Origin: Companilactobacillus mishanensis
GTDB lineage: Bacteria; Bacillota; Bacilli; Lactobacillales; Lactobacillaceae
Assembly (NCBI RefSeq): GCF_003946505.1
Contig: NZ_RHON01000012.1
Location: forward strand, 1 to 32,808
Direction: 5' to 3'
DNA length: 32,808 nucleotides
Below the pieces are notes generated by a model. It was not told where the DNA came from and did not search any database. It saw only the letters and a list, made by a program, of their open reading frames with translations. Every line of letters begins with the position of its first letter. Positions within the stretch are counted from its first letter, which is position 1. This document shows, in pieces, positions 23,692 to 31,046 of this stretch. The position numbers were made by a program, and so were the translations under genes.

Positions 23692-24423
23692 ATGAAAGAA
23701 ACAATCGTAGTTAAAATAGGTGGAAACGCGAGTGATCAACTGCCTGGAACGTTTTTCCAACAAATTAAAACTTGGTGGGACGAAGGAAAACAAGTCTTGA
23801 TCATTCATGGCGGAGGTCCTCAAATTTCACAATGGAGTGAAAAGATGCACCTTTCCGTCAAAAAAATCGATGGAATTAGAGTGACCGATTCCGATACTTT
23901 GGATGTCACTAAAGCCGTCCTATTAGGAATGGTTCAACCAAAACTTTGCCAATCATTATCAAATGCTGGATTACCTGTAGTTGGTATGAATGCTAGTGAT
24001 AATCATCTTCTTCAAGGTAAATACTTGAATCAAGAAGAATATGGTGAAGTTGGTCAAGTTACTGATATCAACAAAACTTGGTTACATCACGAATTGAAAA
24101 ATCAAATCGGAATCCTAGCTCCTTTGGCACAAACTGAAGACGGACATTGGCTCAACGTCAATGCTGATATGGCTGCAGCAACTATTGCCATTCAACTTGG
24201 TGCTGAATCATTGGTACTTCTTACTGACGTACCAGGAGTATTAAACTCAGGGAAAGTTGTCCCACAATTAACAGAAACAGATGCTAATGCTCTGTTCCAA
24301 AAAGATATTATCAAGTCTGGAATGATGCCAAAGATTCAGGCTTCATTTAAAGCTCTAAAAAATGGCGTTGATAAAACGTTTATTACCAACGATCTATGTC
24401 GACAGGGAACTCAGTTCCAATAA
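23692..24423 (+). CDS. argB: acetylglutamate kinase
   Basis: This 243-aa amino acid kinase phosphorylates N-acetylglutamate. KIGGNAS, IIHGGGPQI, the NVNADMAAATIA substrate region, LLTDVPGV and SGGM-like KSGMMPKI are visible. It lacks the N-terminal helix found in arginine-inhibited hexameric forms, so feedback inhibition by arginine is less likely. GGGGTGAAGG precedes the ATG. It is third in the arg operon. Confidence 0.95.
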   Translation: MKETIVVKIGGNASDQLPGTFFQQIKTWWDEGKQVLIIHGGGPQISQWSEKMHLSVKKIDGIRVTDSDTLDVTKAVLLGMVQPKLCQSLSNAGLPVVGMNASDNHLLQGKYLNQEEYGEVGQVTDINKTWLHHELKNQIGILAPLAQTEDGHWLNVNADMAAATIAIQLGAESLVLLTDVPGVLNSGKVVPQLTETDANALFQKDIIKSGMMPKIQASFKALKNGVDKTFITNDLCRQGTQFQ

Positions 24424-24460
24424 AATACAGACAAAATAATAAAAATTCTGGAGGTTCATT

Positions 24461-25591
24461 ATGGAACACGTATTCCCTACTTATTCACGTTTTCCGTTTG
24501 ACATTGTCGACGGACATGATTGTTATCTGATTGATAACAATGACAATACTTATTTAGATTTCACCAGTGGTATTGGTGTATGTAGCTTTGGTTACAGCAA
24601 CAAGATCATTATTGATAACTTACAAAAACAAGCTAAAAAAGTTTGGCACATCTCAAATCTTTACGAGAGTGAGATTCAAGACAAAGTTGCCGGACAATTA
24701 TGTAACGATGACCAATTAGCATTCTTCGCAAACTCTGGTACAGAAGCTAACGAAGCTGCTTTCAAATTGGCACGTAAAGCCAGTGACAAAACTACCGTCT
24801 TAGCTTTCAACAACGGTTTCCACGGCCGTACTTATGGTTCAATGTCATTGACTGGAAATCCTGATATTCAAAAAGGATTCGCACCACTAGTACCAGATGT
24901 ACTTTTTGCAGACTATAACGATGAAAAGGCTATTGACCTTATCAAGCCAGATTTAGCAGCAGTCATTCTTGAAGTAATTCAAGGTGAAGGTGGAGTAAAT
25001 GTTGGAGATAAGATATGGTTGACTAACGTTCAAAAAGCCTGCAAAGATAACGATGTATTACTTATTATTGACGAAGTTCAAACAGGTATTGGACGTACTG
25101 GTACCAAATTTGCTTTCGAACAATTTGGATTAGACCCTGATATCATTACATCCGCTAAAGGTTTGGGTAACGGAACACCTATCGGTGCAATGATCGGTAA
25201 AAAGAAATTAGCAAGTGCTTTTGGACCAGGAACTCACGGCACGACTTTTGGTGGTAATAAATTATCCATGGCAGCCGCAAGTGGAGTTCTGGAACAACTC
25301 ACTCCTGATTTCTTAAATAAAGTTCAACAAAAATCTAAAGCCGTTTGGAAATTCTTAGATGAAGAAATCAAACCTCTATCCCACGTCACTGATGTGACCG
25401 GATTAGGATTCATGATCGGTATTCATCTCGATGATTCATTAGCAGTTGGTGATGTTATAACTGCCCTTCAAGACAAGGGATTACTGACACTTTCTGCTAA
25501 GTACAATACCTTACGTCTTCTTCCACCACTCATTATGGAGGAAGACGAACTAAAGCAAGGACTTAGCCAAATAAAGGCTGCCTTGCAATAG
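24461..25591 (+). CDS. argD: acetylornithine aminotransferase
   Basis: This 376-aa PLP enzyme converts N-acetylglutamate semialdehyde to N-acetylornithine. The class III aminotransferase pattern is complete: NSGTEANEAA, NGFHGRT, LEVIQGEGG, IIDEVQTGIGRTG with Asp204, and the PLP lysine Lys233 in SAKGLGNG. CTGGAGG precedes the ATG. It ends the operon. No argF, argG or argH follows, so the cluster makes ornithine only; carbamoylation must be encoded elsewhere. Confidence 0.95.
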   Translation: MEHVFPTYSRFPFDIVDGHDCYLIDNNDNTYLDFTSGIGVCSFGYSNKIIIDNLQKQAKKVWHISNLYESEIQDKVAGQLCNDDQLAFFANSGTEANEAAFKLARKASDKTTVLAFNNGFHGRTYGSMSLTGNPDIQKGFAPLVPDVLFADYNDEKAIDLIKPDLAAVILEVIQGEGGVNVGDKIWLTNVQKACKDNDVLLIIDEVQTGIGRTGTKFAFEQFGLDPDIITSAKGLGNGTPIGAMIGKKKLASAFGPGTHGTTFGGNKLSMAAASGVLEQLTPDFLNKVQQKSKAVWKFLDEEIKPLSHVTDVTGLGFMIGIHLDDSLAVGDVITALQDKGLLTLSAKYNTLRLLPPLIMEEDELKQGLSQIKAALQ

Positions 25592-25649
25592 TATTTTTAA
25601 TTTTGTGTCCACGTTTTGCCAAGCGTCGACGCATTCCAACATTCAAAAA

Positions 25650-25687
25650 AACAACATTTGATCACCATTTCAGATGTTGTTTTTTTT
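25650..25687 (+). terminator. terminator of the arg operon
   Basis: AACAACATTTGA (25650-25661) pairs with TCAGATGTTGTT (25670-25681) with one G-U pair, and T8 follows. It lies 58 bp after argD. Confidence 0.9.
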
Positions 25688-25803
25688 AACAAAATTATGC
25701 TGTATTTTATCAAAATACTTATTTTTCAATATTATTTCTTTGAAAATTTGTACTGAATGAGATAGATTAGATACTGTAAAGGCTTTCAAAAGGAGGAGAA
25801 AAT

Positions 25804-26607
25804 ATGACCAATAAGTTATACAGTATTGGCGGTGGCCAAATGGCTGAAGCAATTATCCGCGCATTTATAAAAAACAAGGTCTTCGATAAAAGCGACATAA
25901 CCGTTAACGATATTTCTGACGCACGTCGCACCCTCTTAGAAAATAGTTACGGAATTGCCACTTCAGAAAACCTTTCAAATGATGATTTAGCAGCAGCCGA
26001 TATTATTATGATTGCTGTGAGACCTCAAGATGATTTATCTAGTATCGCGAAAAAAATCAAACAAAGCGATACCAAAGCAGCAATCGTTTCAATCGTTGCT
26101 GGAGTTACGATCGATAAACTCGAGCATTTACTGGATATTAAAGACGTGGCACTTGCTCGTATTATCCCTAATACACTCACTGATACCGGTTTTGGATATA
26201 CCGGTGCATCATTGAACGACCACATAGAAAAGGAACAGGTAGATGCATTTTTTAAAGGATTCGGTAAAGTAGAATATATTCCCGAGGAACTCATCGATAC
26301 CTTTACTGGCTATGCAGTTGCCGGGCCTAACTATGTGTATAACTTTTACAAAGATTTGTGTAACGCTGGAGTTTTAGCAGGATTAAATAGAGAACTTGCT
26401 AATAAATTGGCCTTGGAAAATCTCAAAGGTGCTGCAGCAATGTTGGAGCAAACTGGCAAACATCCAAGTGAACTGTTGGATATCAATAATTCAGCTGGAG
26501 GTGTCGGTATCAACGCCCAATATGAACTAGATAACAGTGATTTTTCAGCAGGAATACAACGAGCAGTTATGGCTGCCGTTCGTACCACAAAGGAGTTGGG
26601 GAAATAA
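25804..26607 (+). CDS. proC: pyrroline-5-carboxylate reductase
   Basis: This 267-aa enzyme reduces pyrroline-5-carboxylate to proline. It begins with the Rossmann motif SIGGGQMAEAI and has VRPQD and RIIPNT. The conserved C-terminal helix region usually reads SPGGTT; here it reads NSAGGVGINA, a variant at an otherwise well-kept site. AAAGGAGG precedes the ATG. It directly follows the arg operon but behind a terminator, so it has its own transcription. Its stop overlaps the next ATG (TAATG). Confidence 0.9.
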   Translation: MTNKLYSIGGGQMAEAIIRAFIKNKVFDKSDITVNDISDARRTLLENSYGIATSENLSNDDLAAADIIMIAVRPQDDLSSIAKKIKQSDTKAAIVSIVAGVTIDKLEHLLDIKDVALARIIPNTLTDTGFGYTGASLNDHIEKEQVDAFFKGFGKVEYIPEELIDTFTGYAVAGPNYVYNFYKDLCNAGVLAGLNRELANKLALENLKGAAAMLEQTGKHPSELLDINNSAGGVGINAQYELDNSDFSAGIQRAVMAAVRTTKELGK

Positions 26608-27371
26608 TGGCAGAAAACTTAAGATGGGATCACACGATGATCAACGTCAATAGTATCGATGCCGCTATTAAGTGGTTTAACGACCTTGGAATTAAATTTC
26701 AAAGAGGTGGAAAACACGAGCAGTGGGGAACGGAAAATGCCGTCGGTTACTTGGGGCTAAATTATATAGAATTGATCAGTATATTTGATCAAGATTTAGC
26801 CAAGACAGTTAACCGAGACGATGCAACATCAGTCTATGATGCAATCCATGACCTACCCGAAGAGCACATCAATACTATCGGAATTAGAACGCAAGACATC
26901 GACCAAGTACATGAGCGTTTGCAATCACAAAATTTCCCAGTTGGACCTATTCAGACTGGTAAGCGCCTTGATCCAGAAGGAAAAATGATAACTTGGAAAA
27001 TATTCTTTATTAGAAATAAATACTTCGATGTCCCTTACCCATTTATCTTGCAGTGGGAAAAACCAGATTATTTAAGAAAAAAGGATTTGATCAATCAAAA
27101 ATTGTTGGATGAACATTCCGACAGACACATCATGGTTTCACAAGCAATTTATTCAGTTACGAACCCAGAGATTATTGCTGTAAAATGGGGACAACTTTTG
27201 AACATAACCCCTGTCAGAAAGCATGATGAGTGGATATTGGACATGGGTATCAGACAACTAGTGTTCAAATCAGGCCAAGATAATCGCATTACTGACTTAA
27301 AATTTGTTAAATCGGGCGATCTAAAAGGTAAAGAATTTAAATTAGGTGAAGCTAATCTGCAATTTGAGTAA
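26607..27371 (+). CDS. VOC/glyoxalase-like domain protein (PF13468 type)
   Basis: This 254-aa protein starts WDHTMINVNSIDAAIKWFNDLGI, the entry pattern of Glyoxalase_3-like VOC proteins, followed by HEQWGTENAVGYLGLNYIELI. His10 and Glu (YIEL) are plausible metal ligands. The second half repeats the fold less clearly (HIMVSQAIYSVTNPE). Its ATG overlaps the proC stop by one base, giving translational coupling, but the functional tie to proline synthesis is not known. Members act on small organic substrates or are non-catalytic. Confidence 0.78.
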   Translation: MAENLRWDHTMINVNSIDAAIKWFNDLGIKFQRGGKHEQWGTENAVGYLGLNYIELISIFDQDLAKTVNRDDATSVYDAIHDLPEEHINTIGIRTQDIDQVHERLQSQNFPVGPIQTGKRLDPEGKMITWKIFFIRNKYFDVPYPFILQWEKPDYLRKKDLINQKLLDEHSDRHIMVSQAIYSVTNPEIIAVKWGQLLNITPVRKHDEWILDMGIRQLVFKSGQDNRITDLKFVKSGDLKGKEFKLGEANLQFE

Positions 27372-27378
27372 TAAAACT

Positions 27379-27415
27379 AATGAGTTTGTCGTATAATGAG
27401 ACAAACTCATTTTTG
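27379..27415 (+). terminator. terminator of the proC-glyoxalase operon
   Basis: AATGAGTTTGTC (27379-27390) pairs perfectly with GACAAACTCATT (27400-27411), followed by TTTTG. It lies 8 bp after the stop. Confidence 0.92.
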
Positions 27416-27476
27416 TTTACGATTATAATTATGTACTATAATCATCACCATAAAGACATTTCAAAGGGGGGAAAAT

Positions 27477-27965
27477 ATGTTTCAAAAGTCGGGGAATTTA
27501 AGATATTTATACTTAGTCGCATTAGCACTACTGGTTTACGTATTGGGGGCATTCGTAACCAGTCCGGCTGTACAAGTCTATGCTGTAAAATTACAGTCAG
27601 CAAACCTATCTGACGGCTCGATCTCGCTGATCCTAAATTTATTTACATTAATCATAATTATCATTTCAACAACCTTGATGGCCTGGATATATATGTTGAT
27701 CTACAATCGCATTTATTCAAAAGATAAATTAACTTTCATGTTAAGTGTAGAAGCCAGTATGATTGCACAATTACCAACCTTCATCATTGAGTTGGCAATG
27801 AATAATATGAATCACGGAATCGTCTACCCTCTCATTGGAAGCATCGTCTGCGTGATCACTTATGTAGCATTCATCGCCTATATCAAGAAATTAACATTCA
27901 AACAAGACGTTATTTTGACAGTACTATTCTTATTAGTAGGAATATTGCTACAAATACTTATATAA
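27477..27965 (+). CDS. four-helix membrane protein, unknown function (Yip1-like topology)
   Basis: This 162-aa protein has an amphipathic N-terminus and four to five hydrophobic segments (about residues 12-32, 48-75, 95-115, 120-135 and 145-160). AAGGGGGG lies 6 nt before the ATG. It is transcribed alone between two terminators. The topology resembles Yip1-family proteins but no motif is decisive, so I assign no function. Confidence 0.65.
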   Translation: MFQKSGNLRYLYLVALALLVYVLGAFVTSPAVQVYAVKLQSANLSDGSISLILNLFTLIIIIISTTLMAWIYMLIYNRIYSKDKLTFMLSVEASMIAQLPTFIIELAMNNMNHGIVYPLIGSIVCVITYVAFIAYIKKLTFKQDVILTVLFLLVGILLQILI

Positions 27966-27994
27966 GTATATCTGTAAAAAGATATACTTTTTTT
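27964..27994 (+). terminator. terminator of the membrane protein gene
   Basis: AAGTATATCT (27964-27973) pairs with AGATATACTT (27980-27989), followed by T7. It overlaps the stop codon. Confidence 0.88.
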
Positions 27995-27995
27995 C

Positions 27996-28051
27996 TTGCA
28001 AAAAATTTATCAGGTGTTACTATATAAATCACAAGTTACTTTTAAAATAAC
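27996..28051 (+). promoter_or_regulatory. promoter and candidate operator of the QorB-Rrf2 pair
   Basis: TTGCAA (27996-28001) and TACTAT (28018-28023) are 16 nt apart, and TG two bases before the -10 makes it an extended -10. Downstream lies the imperfect palindrome GTTACTTTTAAAATAAC (28035-28051), a possible site for the Rrf2 regulator encoded in the same operon. Confidence 0.5.
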
Positions 28052-28078
28052 AGCTCTTTGAGAAGGAGAAACTTAAAT

Positions 28079-28936
28079 ATGAAATATGCAATCACAGGTT
28101 CAACCGGTAAATTTGGTCGTAAAGCCATCGAAATACTATTAAAAGAAGTCGATGCAACAGATATCGTTGCCCTAGCTCGTAACGAAGAAAAAGCTAAGAA
28201 GTTACTACCAGCAGAAATCGAAATTCGTCCTGGATCATATGAAGACGAAGCAGTTTTGGCAAAATCATTAAATGACATTGATCGTCTATTATTTATTTCA
28301 TCACAACCAGGTGGTGCAATTCCTCGACTACAACAACACACTAATGTTATTAACGCTGCTAAGTCAGCTGGAGTTAAATATGTTGCTTATACAAGTTTTG
28401 CAGATGCAGATAACGCCACTGCAGCCTTAGCAGCCGATCACAAAGCAACCGAGAAATTGATCGAGGCATCCGGATTAGATTATTCATTCTTGAGAAACAA
28501 TTGGTATGTCGAAAATGAAATGGACGTAATTTCAGCCGGTGCAGCTGGTAAACCATTTGTTTATGCAGCCGGAAATGGACGTGCCGGATGGGCACTCGAA
28601 AGACTTTATGCCGAAGCAGCAGCTAAAGTTATCACTTCAGATTCACCAAAAAATGTTTATGAATTCGGTGGACAAATGGTAACGTATGCTGACTTAGCAC
28701 AAGCTGTAAAAGACGCTACAGGTAAAGATTTCGAAGTAGATTCAATTTCCACAGAACAATATATTAAGAATTTACAAGAAGCCGGAATGGACCAACCAAC
28801 TTCGGAAATTATTGCTAGTATGCAAACTTTAATTGAAGATGGTAATCTAGATGTACCTTCAACTGACCTACCTGATGTATTGGGATACGAATTGCCAAGC
28901 CTAGCAGACTCAGTCAAAGAAGCTTTATCTAAGTAA
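28079..28936 (+). CDS. NmrA-like NAD(P)H:quinone oxidoreductase (QorB type)
   Basis: This 285-aa atypical short-chain reductase starts with the glycine-rich motif ITGSTGKFG and continues LARNEEKA, RPGSYED and LLFISSQPGG, a pattern shared with E. coli QorB (YtfG). No Tyr-x3-Lys catalytic pair of classical SDRs is evident. The frame is open to a TTG at 28058 that lies in AGAAGGAGA, the ribosome binding site of ATG 28079. It is followed 15 bp later by an Rrf2 gene, so the pair is probably a redox- or electrophile-responsive unit. Confidence 0.88.
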   Translation: MKYAITGSTGKFGRKAIEILLKEVDATDIVALARNEEKAKKLLPAEIEIRPGSYEDEAVLAKSLNDIDRLLFISSQPGGAIPRLQQHTNVINAAKSAGVKYVAYTSFADADNATAALAADHKATEKLIEASGLDYSFLRNNWYVENEMDVISAGAAGKPFVYAAGNGRAGWALERLYAEAAAKVITSDSPKNVYEFGGQMVTYADLAQAVKDATGKDFEVDSISTEQYIKNLQEAGMDQPTSEIIASMQTLIEDGNLDVPSTDLPDVLGYELPSLADSVKEALSK

Positions 28937-28951
28937 AAGTGGAGTGAAATT

Positions 28952-29386
28952 ATGAAATACTCACATAAATTAAGTGACGCTGTACATGTTTTGTCATACA
29001 TAGAAATTGAAAAAGATGGCGACCTCTCTAGCAAAGGTATCGCTGGAAGTATTGAATCCAATCCTAGTTTGATAAGACGTCTGATGTCAGCACTGTCTAA
29101 AGCCGGATTGATAATTACCCAGTCTGGGACCGTAGCACCAGAATTAGCCAGACCAGCAGAGGACATCAGTCTTTTGGATATCTACAATGCTATCGATGAT
29201 GATCACAATTTGTTGCACATTGATGAGAAAACAAACATCAACTGCCCTGTTGGTCGCAATATTCAGCAAACTTTAGACGGTGCTTATGAGAAAGTTCAGA
29301 CAGCGGCTGAGCATAGCATGCAAGAGATTTCGTTGCAGAGTTTGATCGATGATATTTTGGTTAGAGAAGCTGATAGATCGAGGTAG
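28952..29386 (+). CDS. Rrf2-family transcriptional regulator
   Basis: This 144-aa protein has the Rrf2 winged helix: SHKLSDAVHVLSYI, then SSKGIAGSIESNPSLIRRLMSAL as the recognition helix region and AGLIITQSG. It has only one Cys (NCPVGRN), so it cannot hold the three-Cys Fe-S cluster of IscR/NsrR. It resembles YwnA-type members that sense by a single thiol or a ligand. GTGGAGTG precedes the ATG. It probably controls its own operon through the palindrome at 28035-28051. Confidence 0.9.
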   Translation: MKYSHKLSDAVHVLSYIEIEKDGDLSSKGIAGSIESNPSLIRRLMSALSKAGLIITQSGTVAPELARPAEDISLLDIYNAIDDDHNLLHIDEKTNINCPVGRNIQQTLDGAYEKVQTAAEHSMQEISLQSLIDDILVREADRSR

Positions 29387-29406
29387 TGTGATCACTGCCG
29401 ATTCCA

Positions 29407-29560
29407 AAATGAAATCGATTTTTTTAGGCTGGAACGGGGTGGACATCACTTGAAGCTAATTGCAAAAAACGCAATCATCTCCAAGTTGAGTCTTTGCCTA
29501 AGCCGAGTAAATCGTTCGGCCAACGCAAATATCACCCCTGAGCCAAAATCGATTTCATTT
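29407..29560 (+). repeat. structured intergenic element, family B, copy 2
   Basis: The closing helix is perfect over 16 bp (29407-29422 with 29545-29560), then GGCT (29427-29430) with AGCC (29541-29544) and GGGGTG (29436-29441) with CACCCC (29533-29538). Copy 1 has GTAGTC/GACTAC at that last stem. The first hairpin is ACTTG..AG/CT..CAAGT around ATTGC/GCAAT. The second is TTTGC/GCAAA, a CTAA/CAAC internal loop, then GCCGA/TCGGC. The flanks TGTGAT (before) and CATCTA (after) are shared with copy 1. It starts 21 bp after the Rrf2 stop and precedes a terminator. Confidence 0.82.
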
Positions 29561-29606
29561 CTACATCTAAATTGAATATTTAACATATTTATTTATTCGT
29601 ACAAAC

Positions 29607-29640
29607 ACAAAAAGGGCAGGAAAATTCCTGCCCTTTTTGT
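29607..29640. terminator. bidirectional terminator between the Rrf2 gene and mazF
   Basis: A perfect 14-bp stem (29607-29620 with 29627-29640) with a GGGCAGG/CCTGCCC core is flanked by A5 and T5. It serves convergent transcripts. Confidence 0.94.
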
Positions 29641-29700
29641 ATGGAAAAGTATTCAGTTTAACGGTTTCTATATTTTATAATTCACGATTAGTCATCCTTA

Positions 29701-30078
29701 TTAAATTGAGTAAATATTTCTAACATCTTTTAGCAAAGACCCTAAATGTGATTTATTAATTTGGCCAATGATTCTTCCATTTCTGGCTGTATAATCATAT
29801 GATGGTAAATACCATTTAACAATTGTTCCTTTTACACCACTTGATACGTCAATTATTTTCTCATATAAATGAGCTGGCTGATTTGGATAATCCGTTGATG
29901 TAATTACCATGCCACTAACCATCCCGCTTTGAACATTATAGGCGTCTGACGACAGTACAATCATGGGTCTCTGGATATTCCCAGATTGAGGATCATGACC
30001 ACCGTACTCATGCCTGGCATGTGGCTCAGAATCAATGAAGATTATATCGCCTTGTTTTGGAAATCCCTTATTAATCAT
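29701..30078 (-). CDS. mazF: MazF/PemK-type endoribonuclease toxin
   Basis: This 125-aa protein has the MazF fold: KQGDIIFIDSEPHARHEYGG, then the conserved QRPMIVLSSDAYN with Arg37 and VITSTDYP with Thr60/Thr62, the positions of the catalytic Arg and Ser/Thr of MazF. MazF enzymes cut mRNA at short motifs. The ATG at 30078 overlaps the antitoxin stop (TGATG), and AGGAGA lies 9 nt upstream; a TTG one codon earlier is less likely. The HARHEYGGHDPQSGN loop between strands 1 and 2 is long for the family. Confidence 0.9.
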   Translation of the reverse strand: MINKGFPKQGDIIFIDSEPHARHEYGGHDPQSGNIQRPMIVLSSDAYNVQSGMVSGMVITSTDYPNQPAHLYEKIIDVSSGVKGTIVKWYLPSYDYTARNGRIIGQINKSHLGSLLKDVRNIYSI

Positions 30079-30329
30079 CAAATATTCTCCTTGCCAATTG
30101 ATTTGGCATTAGTAATTTCCAAATCTAATGTTTCCATGTCATGTTTAAAATCATGAGGTTCCATTGAATTCCACGGATTTTCATCAGTTGGAGAATAAAT
30201 TAATTTTCCATCATTATCTTGAATTAATTGAAGTTCTTGATTGGGCTTTAAGCCAGTTCCCTTTGGTATAGTGACAATCAATGAATGACCATTGATTCTA
30301 GTCTTAAAAGTACCTAGATTTTTACTCAT
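30078..30329 (-). CDS. mazE: MazE-type antitoxin (AbrB-like fold)
   Basis: This 83-aa protein has an N-terminal swapped-hairpin segment (SLIVTIPKGTGLKPNQELQLI) of the AbrB/MazE type and an acidic C-terminal tail (ENPWNSMEPHDFKHDMETLDLEI) expected to wrap the toxin. TAGGAGGTGGG precedes the ATG. It overlaps mazF by one base. A 22-bp palindrome upstream fits autoregulation by the MazE-MazF complex. Confidence 0.85.
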   Translation of the reverse strand: MSKNLGTFKTRINGHSLIVTIPKGTGLKPNQELQLIQDNDGKLIYSPTDENPWNSMEPHDFKHDMETLDLEITNAKSIGKENI

Positions 30330-30353
30330 AAACCCACCTCCTAATGTAAAATC

Positions 30354-30392
30354 ATTGTATCTTATATACTAAGTACATACAAGTATGTACTT
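30354..30392 (-). promoter_or_regulatory. mazEF promoter overlapped by a 22-bp palindrome
   Basis: On the minus strand TTGTAT (30382-30377) and TACAAT (30359-30354) are 17 nt apart. AAGTACATAC and GTATGTACTT (30371-30392) are perfect 10-bp inverted arms with a 2-bp centre, and they contain the -35. This is the expected layout of an autorepressed toxin-antitoxin operon. Confidence 0.8.
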
Positions 30393-30446
30393 TGGTGCTT
30401 GACGGACATCAATTGTATTCACAAAACTAAAGTCACACCACCAAAC

Positions 30447-30470
30447 AAAAAAACTATTAATTTCAATAGT
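30447..30470 (-). terminator. weak minus-strand terminator next to element C
   Basis: ACTATT and AATAGT (30453-30458, 30465-30470) form a 6-bp stem with a 6-nt loop, followed on the minus strand by T7. If real, it would end a minus-strand RNA coming from element C. Confidence 0.35.
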
Positions 30471-30498
30471 GGAAAACATCGATATATTTAAGAAATCA

Positions 30499-30660
30499 CG
30501 CCCAAAGGGCAGCCTCGCCGGGGATCAGCCATGGCTAAATGAACGTACGTCGCCTTTGGCGCGTGCGCAACCGATAATATGTTGGCTTCGCCAACGAACA
30601 ACTAAGGAAGCCACCCCCGCCGAGGCTAACCGGAGGGTGACAGTGAACCGTTTTACTTTA
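30499..30660. repeat. GC-rich structured intergenic element C (single copy here)
   Basis: After GCCC-AAA-GGGC (30500-30510), GCCTCG (30512-30517) and CGGGG pair with CCCCG and CGAGGC (ending 30626). Inside are AGCCATGGCT, CGCC-TTT-GGCG and GTTGGC-TTC-GCCAAC (around 30580-30596). The outer flank CGG-AGGGTGACAGTGAA-CCG adds another hairpin. The base composition is far richer in GC than the neighbours. It lies upstream of the T-box promoter, so it is not part of that leader. It does not share motifs with families A or B that I can see. Confidence 0.55.
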
Positions 30661-30694
30661 ATCTATAAACACCGTAACATCAGCAAAAACACTA

Positions 30695-30723
30695 TTGACA
30701 TTAAAACCAACAACAACTATATT
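30695..30723 (+). promoter_or_regulatory. promoter of the T-box leader
   Basis: TTGACA (30695-30700) and TATATT (30718-30723) are exactly 17 nt apart. Transcription should begin near 30730, just before stem I of the T-box. Confidence 0.85.
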
Positions 30724-30758
30724 AAATAATAATTAGAAAATTAAAAACGAAACAATAT

Positions 30759-31017
30759 GATTCGGGAAGTAATTTCGATTAAGCGAGAAAGAGAATTGCC
30801 ATTTGGTGAGAGGCAACCACTTCTGAAAAACGAAAATGGCCGATGATTGGTTAGTATGATCAAATGAGAATGCTAAACGGTTTGGTCCTCGTTATTGGGA
30901 CACGCCTTTATGAAAATGAAGGTTGTTGAGGCTTATTTGGGCAACCAGATCGGCAAACCTCAGAATGGTAACGTGCAAGAGCACTTCTGTATAACTACAG
31001 GAGTGCTCTTTTTTTAT
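30759..31017 (+). promoter_or_regulatory. T-box riboswitch, specifier best read as AUG (Met)
   Basis: The 3' part is decisive. CAGAA (30961-30965) and GTGC (30973-30976) pair with GCAC (30981-30984) and TTCTG (30985-30989), leaving the T-box bulge TGGTAAC (30966-30972). The competing terminator is AGAGCACTTCTGTA (30978-30991) with TACAGGAGTGCTCT (30996-31009), then T8. Upstream, GGAAGTAATTTCG and CGAAAATGG form the specifier loop of stem I, with ATG at 30836-30838 after GAAA. AAAGAGAATTGCC..GGTGAGAGGCAA is the distal part of stem I. TGGT in the bulge pairs with ACCA, so the tRNA has A73, as tRNA-Met does; Asn (AAT, G73) fits less well. Confidence 0.88.
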
Positions 31018-31046
31018 TGTTTTGCGTAGAGAAAGGTTTGATATAT

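Noticed and set aside
27380..27613. Alternative frame over the start of the 162-aa membrane protein
   Set aside because: It begins inside the preceding terminator hairpin and lacks a ribosome binding site, while the 162-aa frame has AAGGGGGG and membrane helices.
30469..30729. Open frame of 86 codons across element C
   Set aside because: No ribosome binding site; the protein would consist of hairpin-derived sequence and ends in a low-complexity Asn-rich tail that crosses the T-box promoter.
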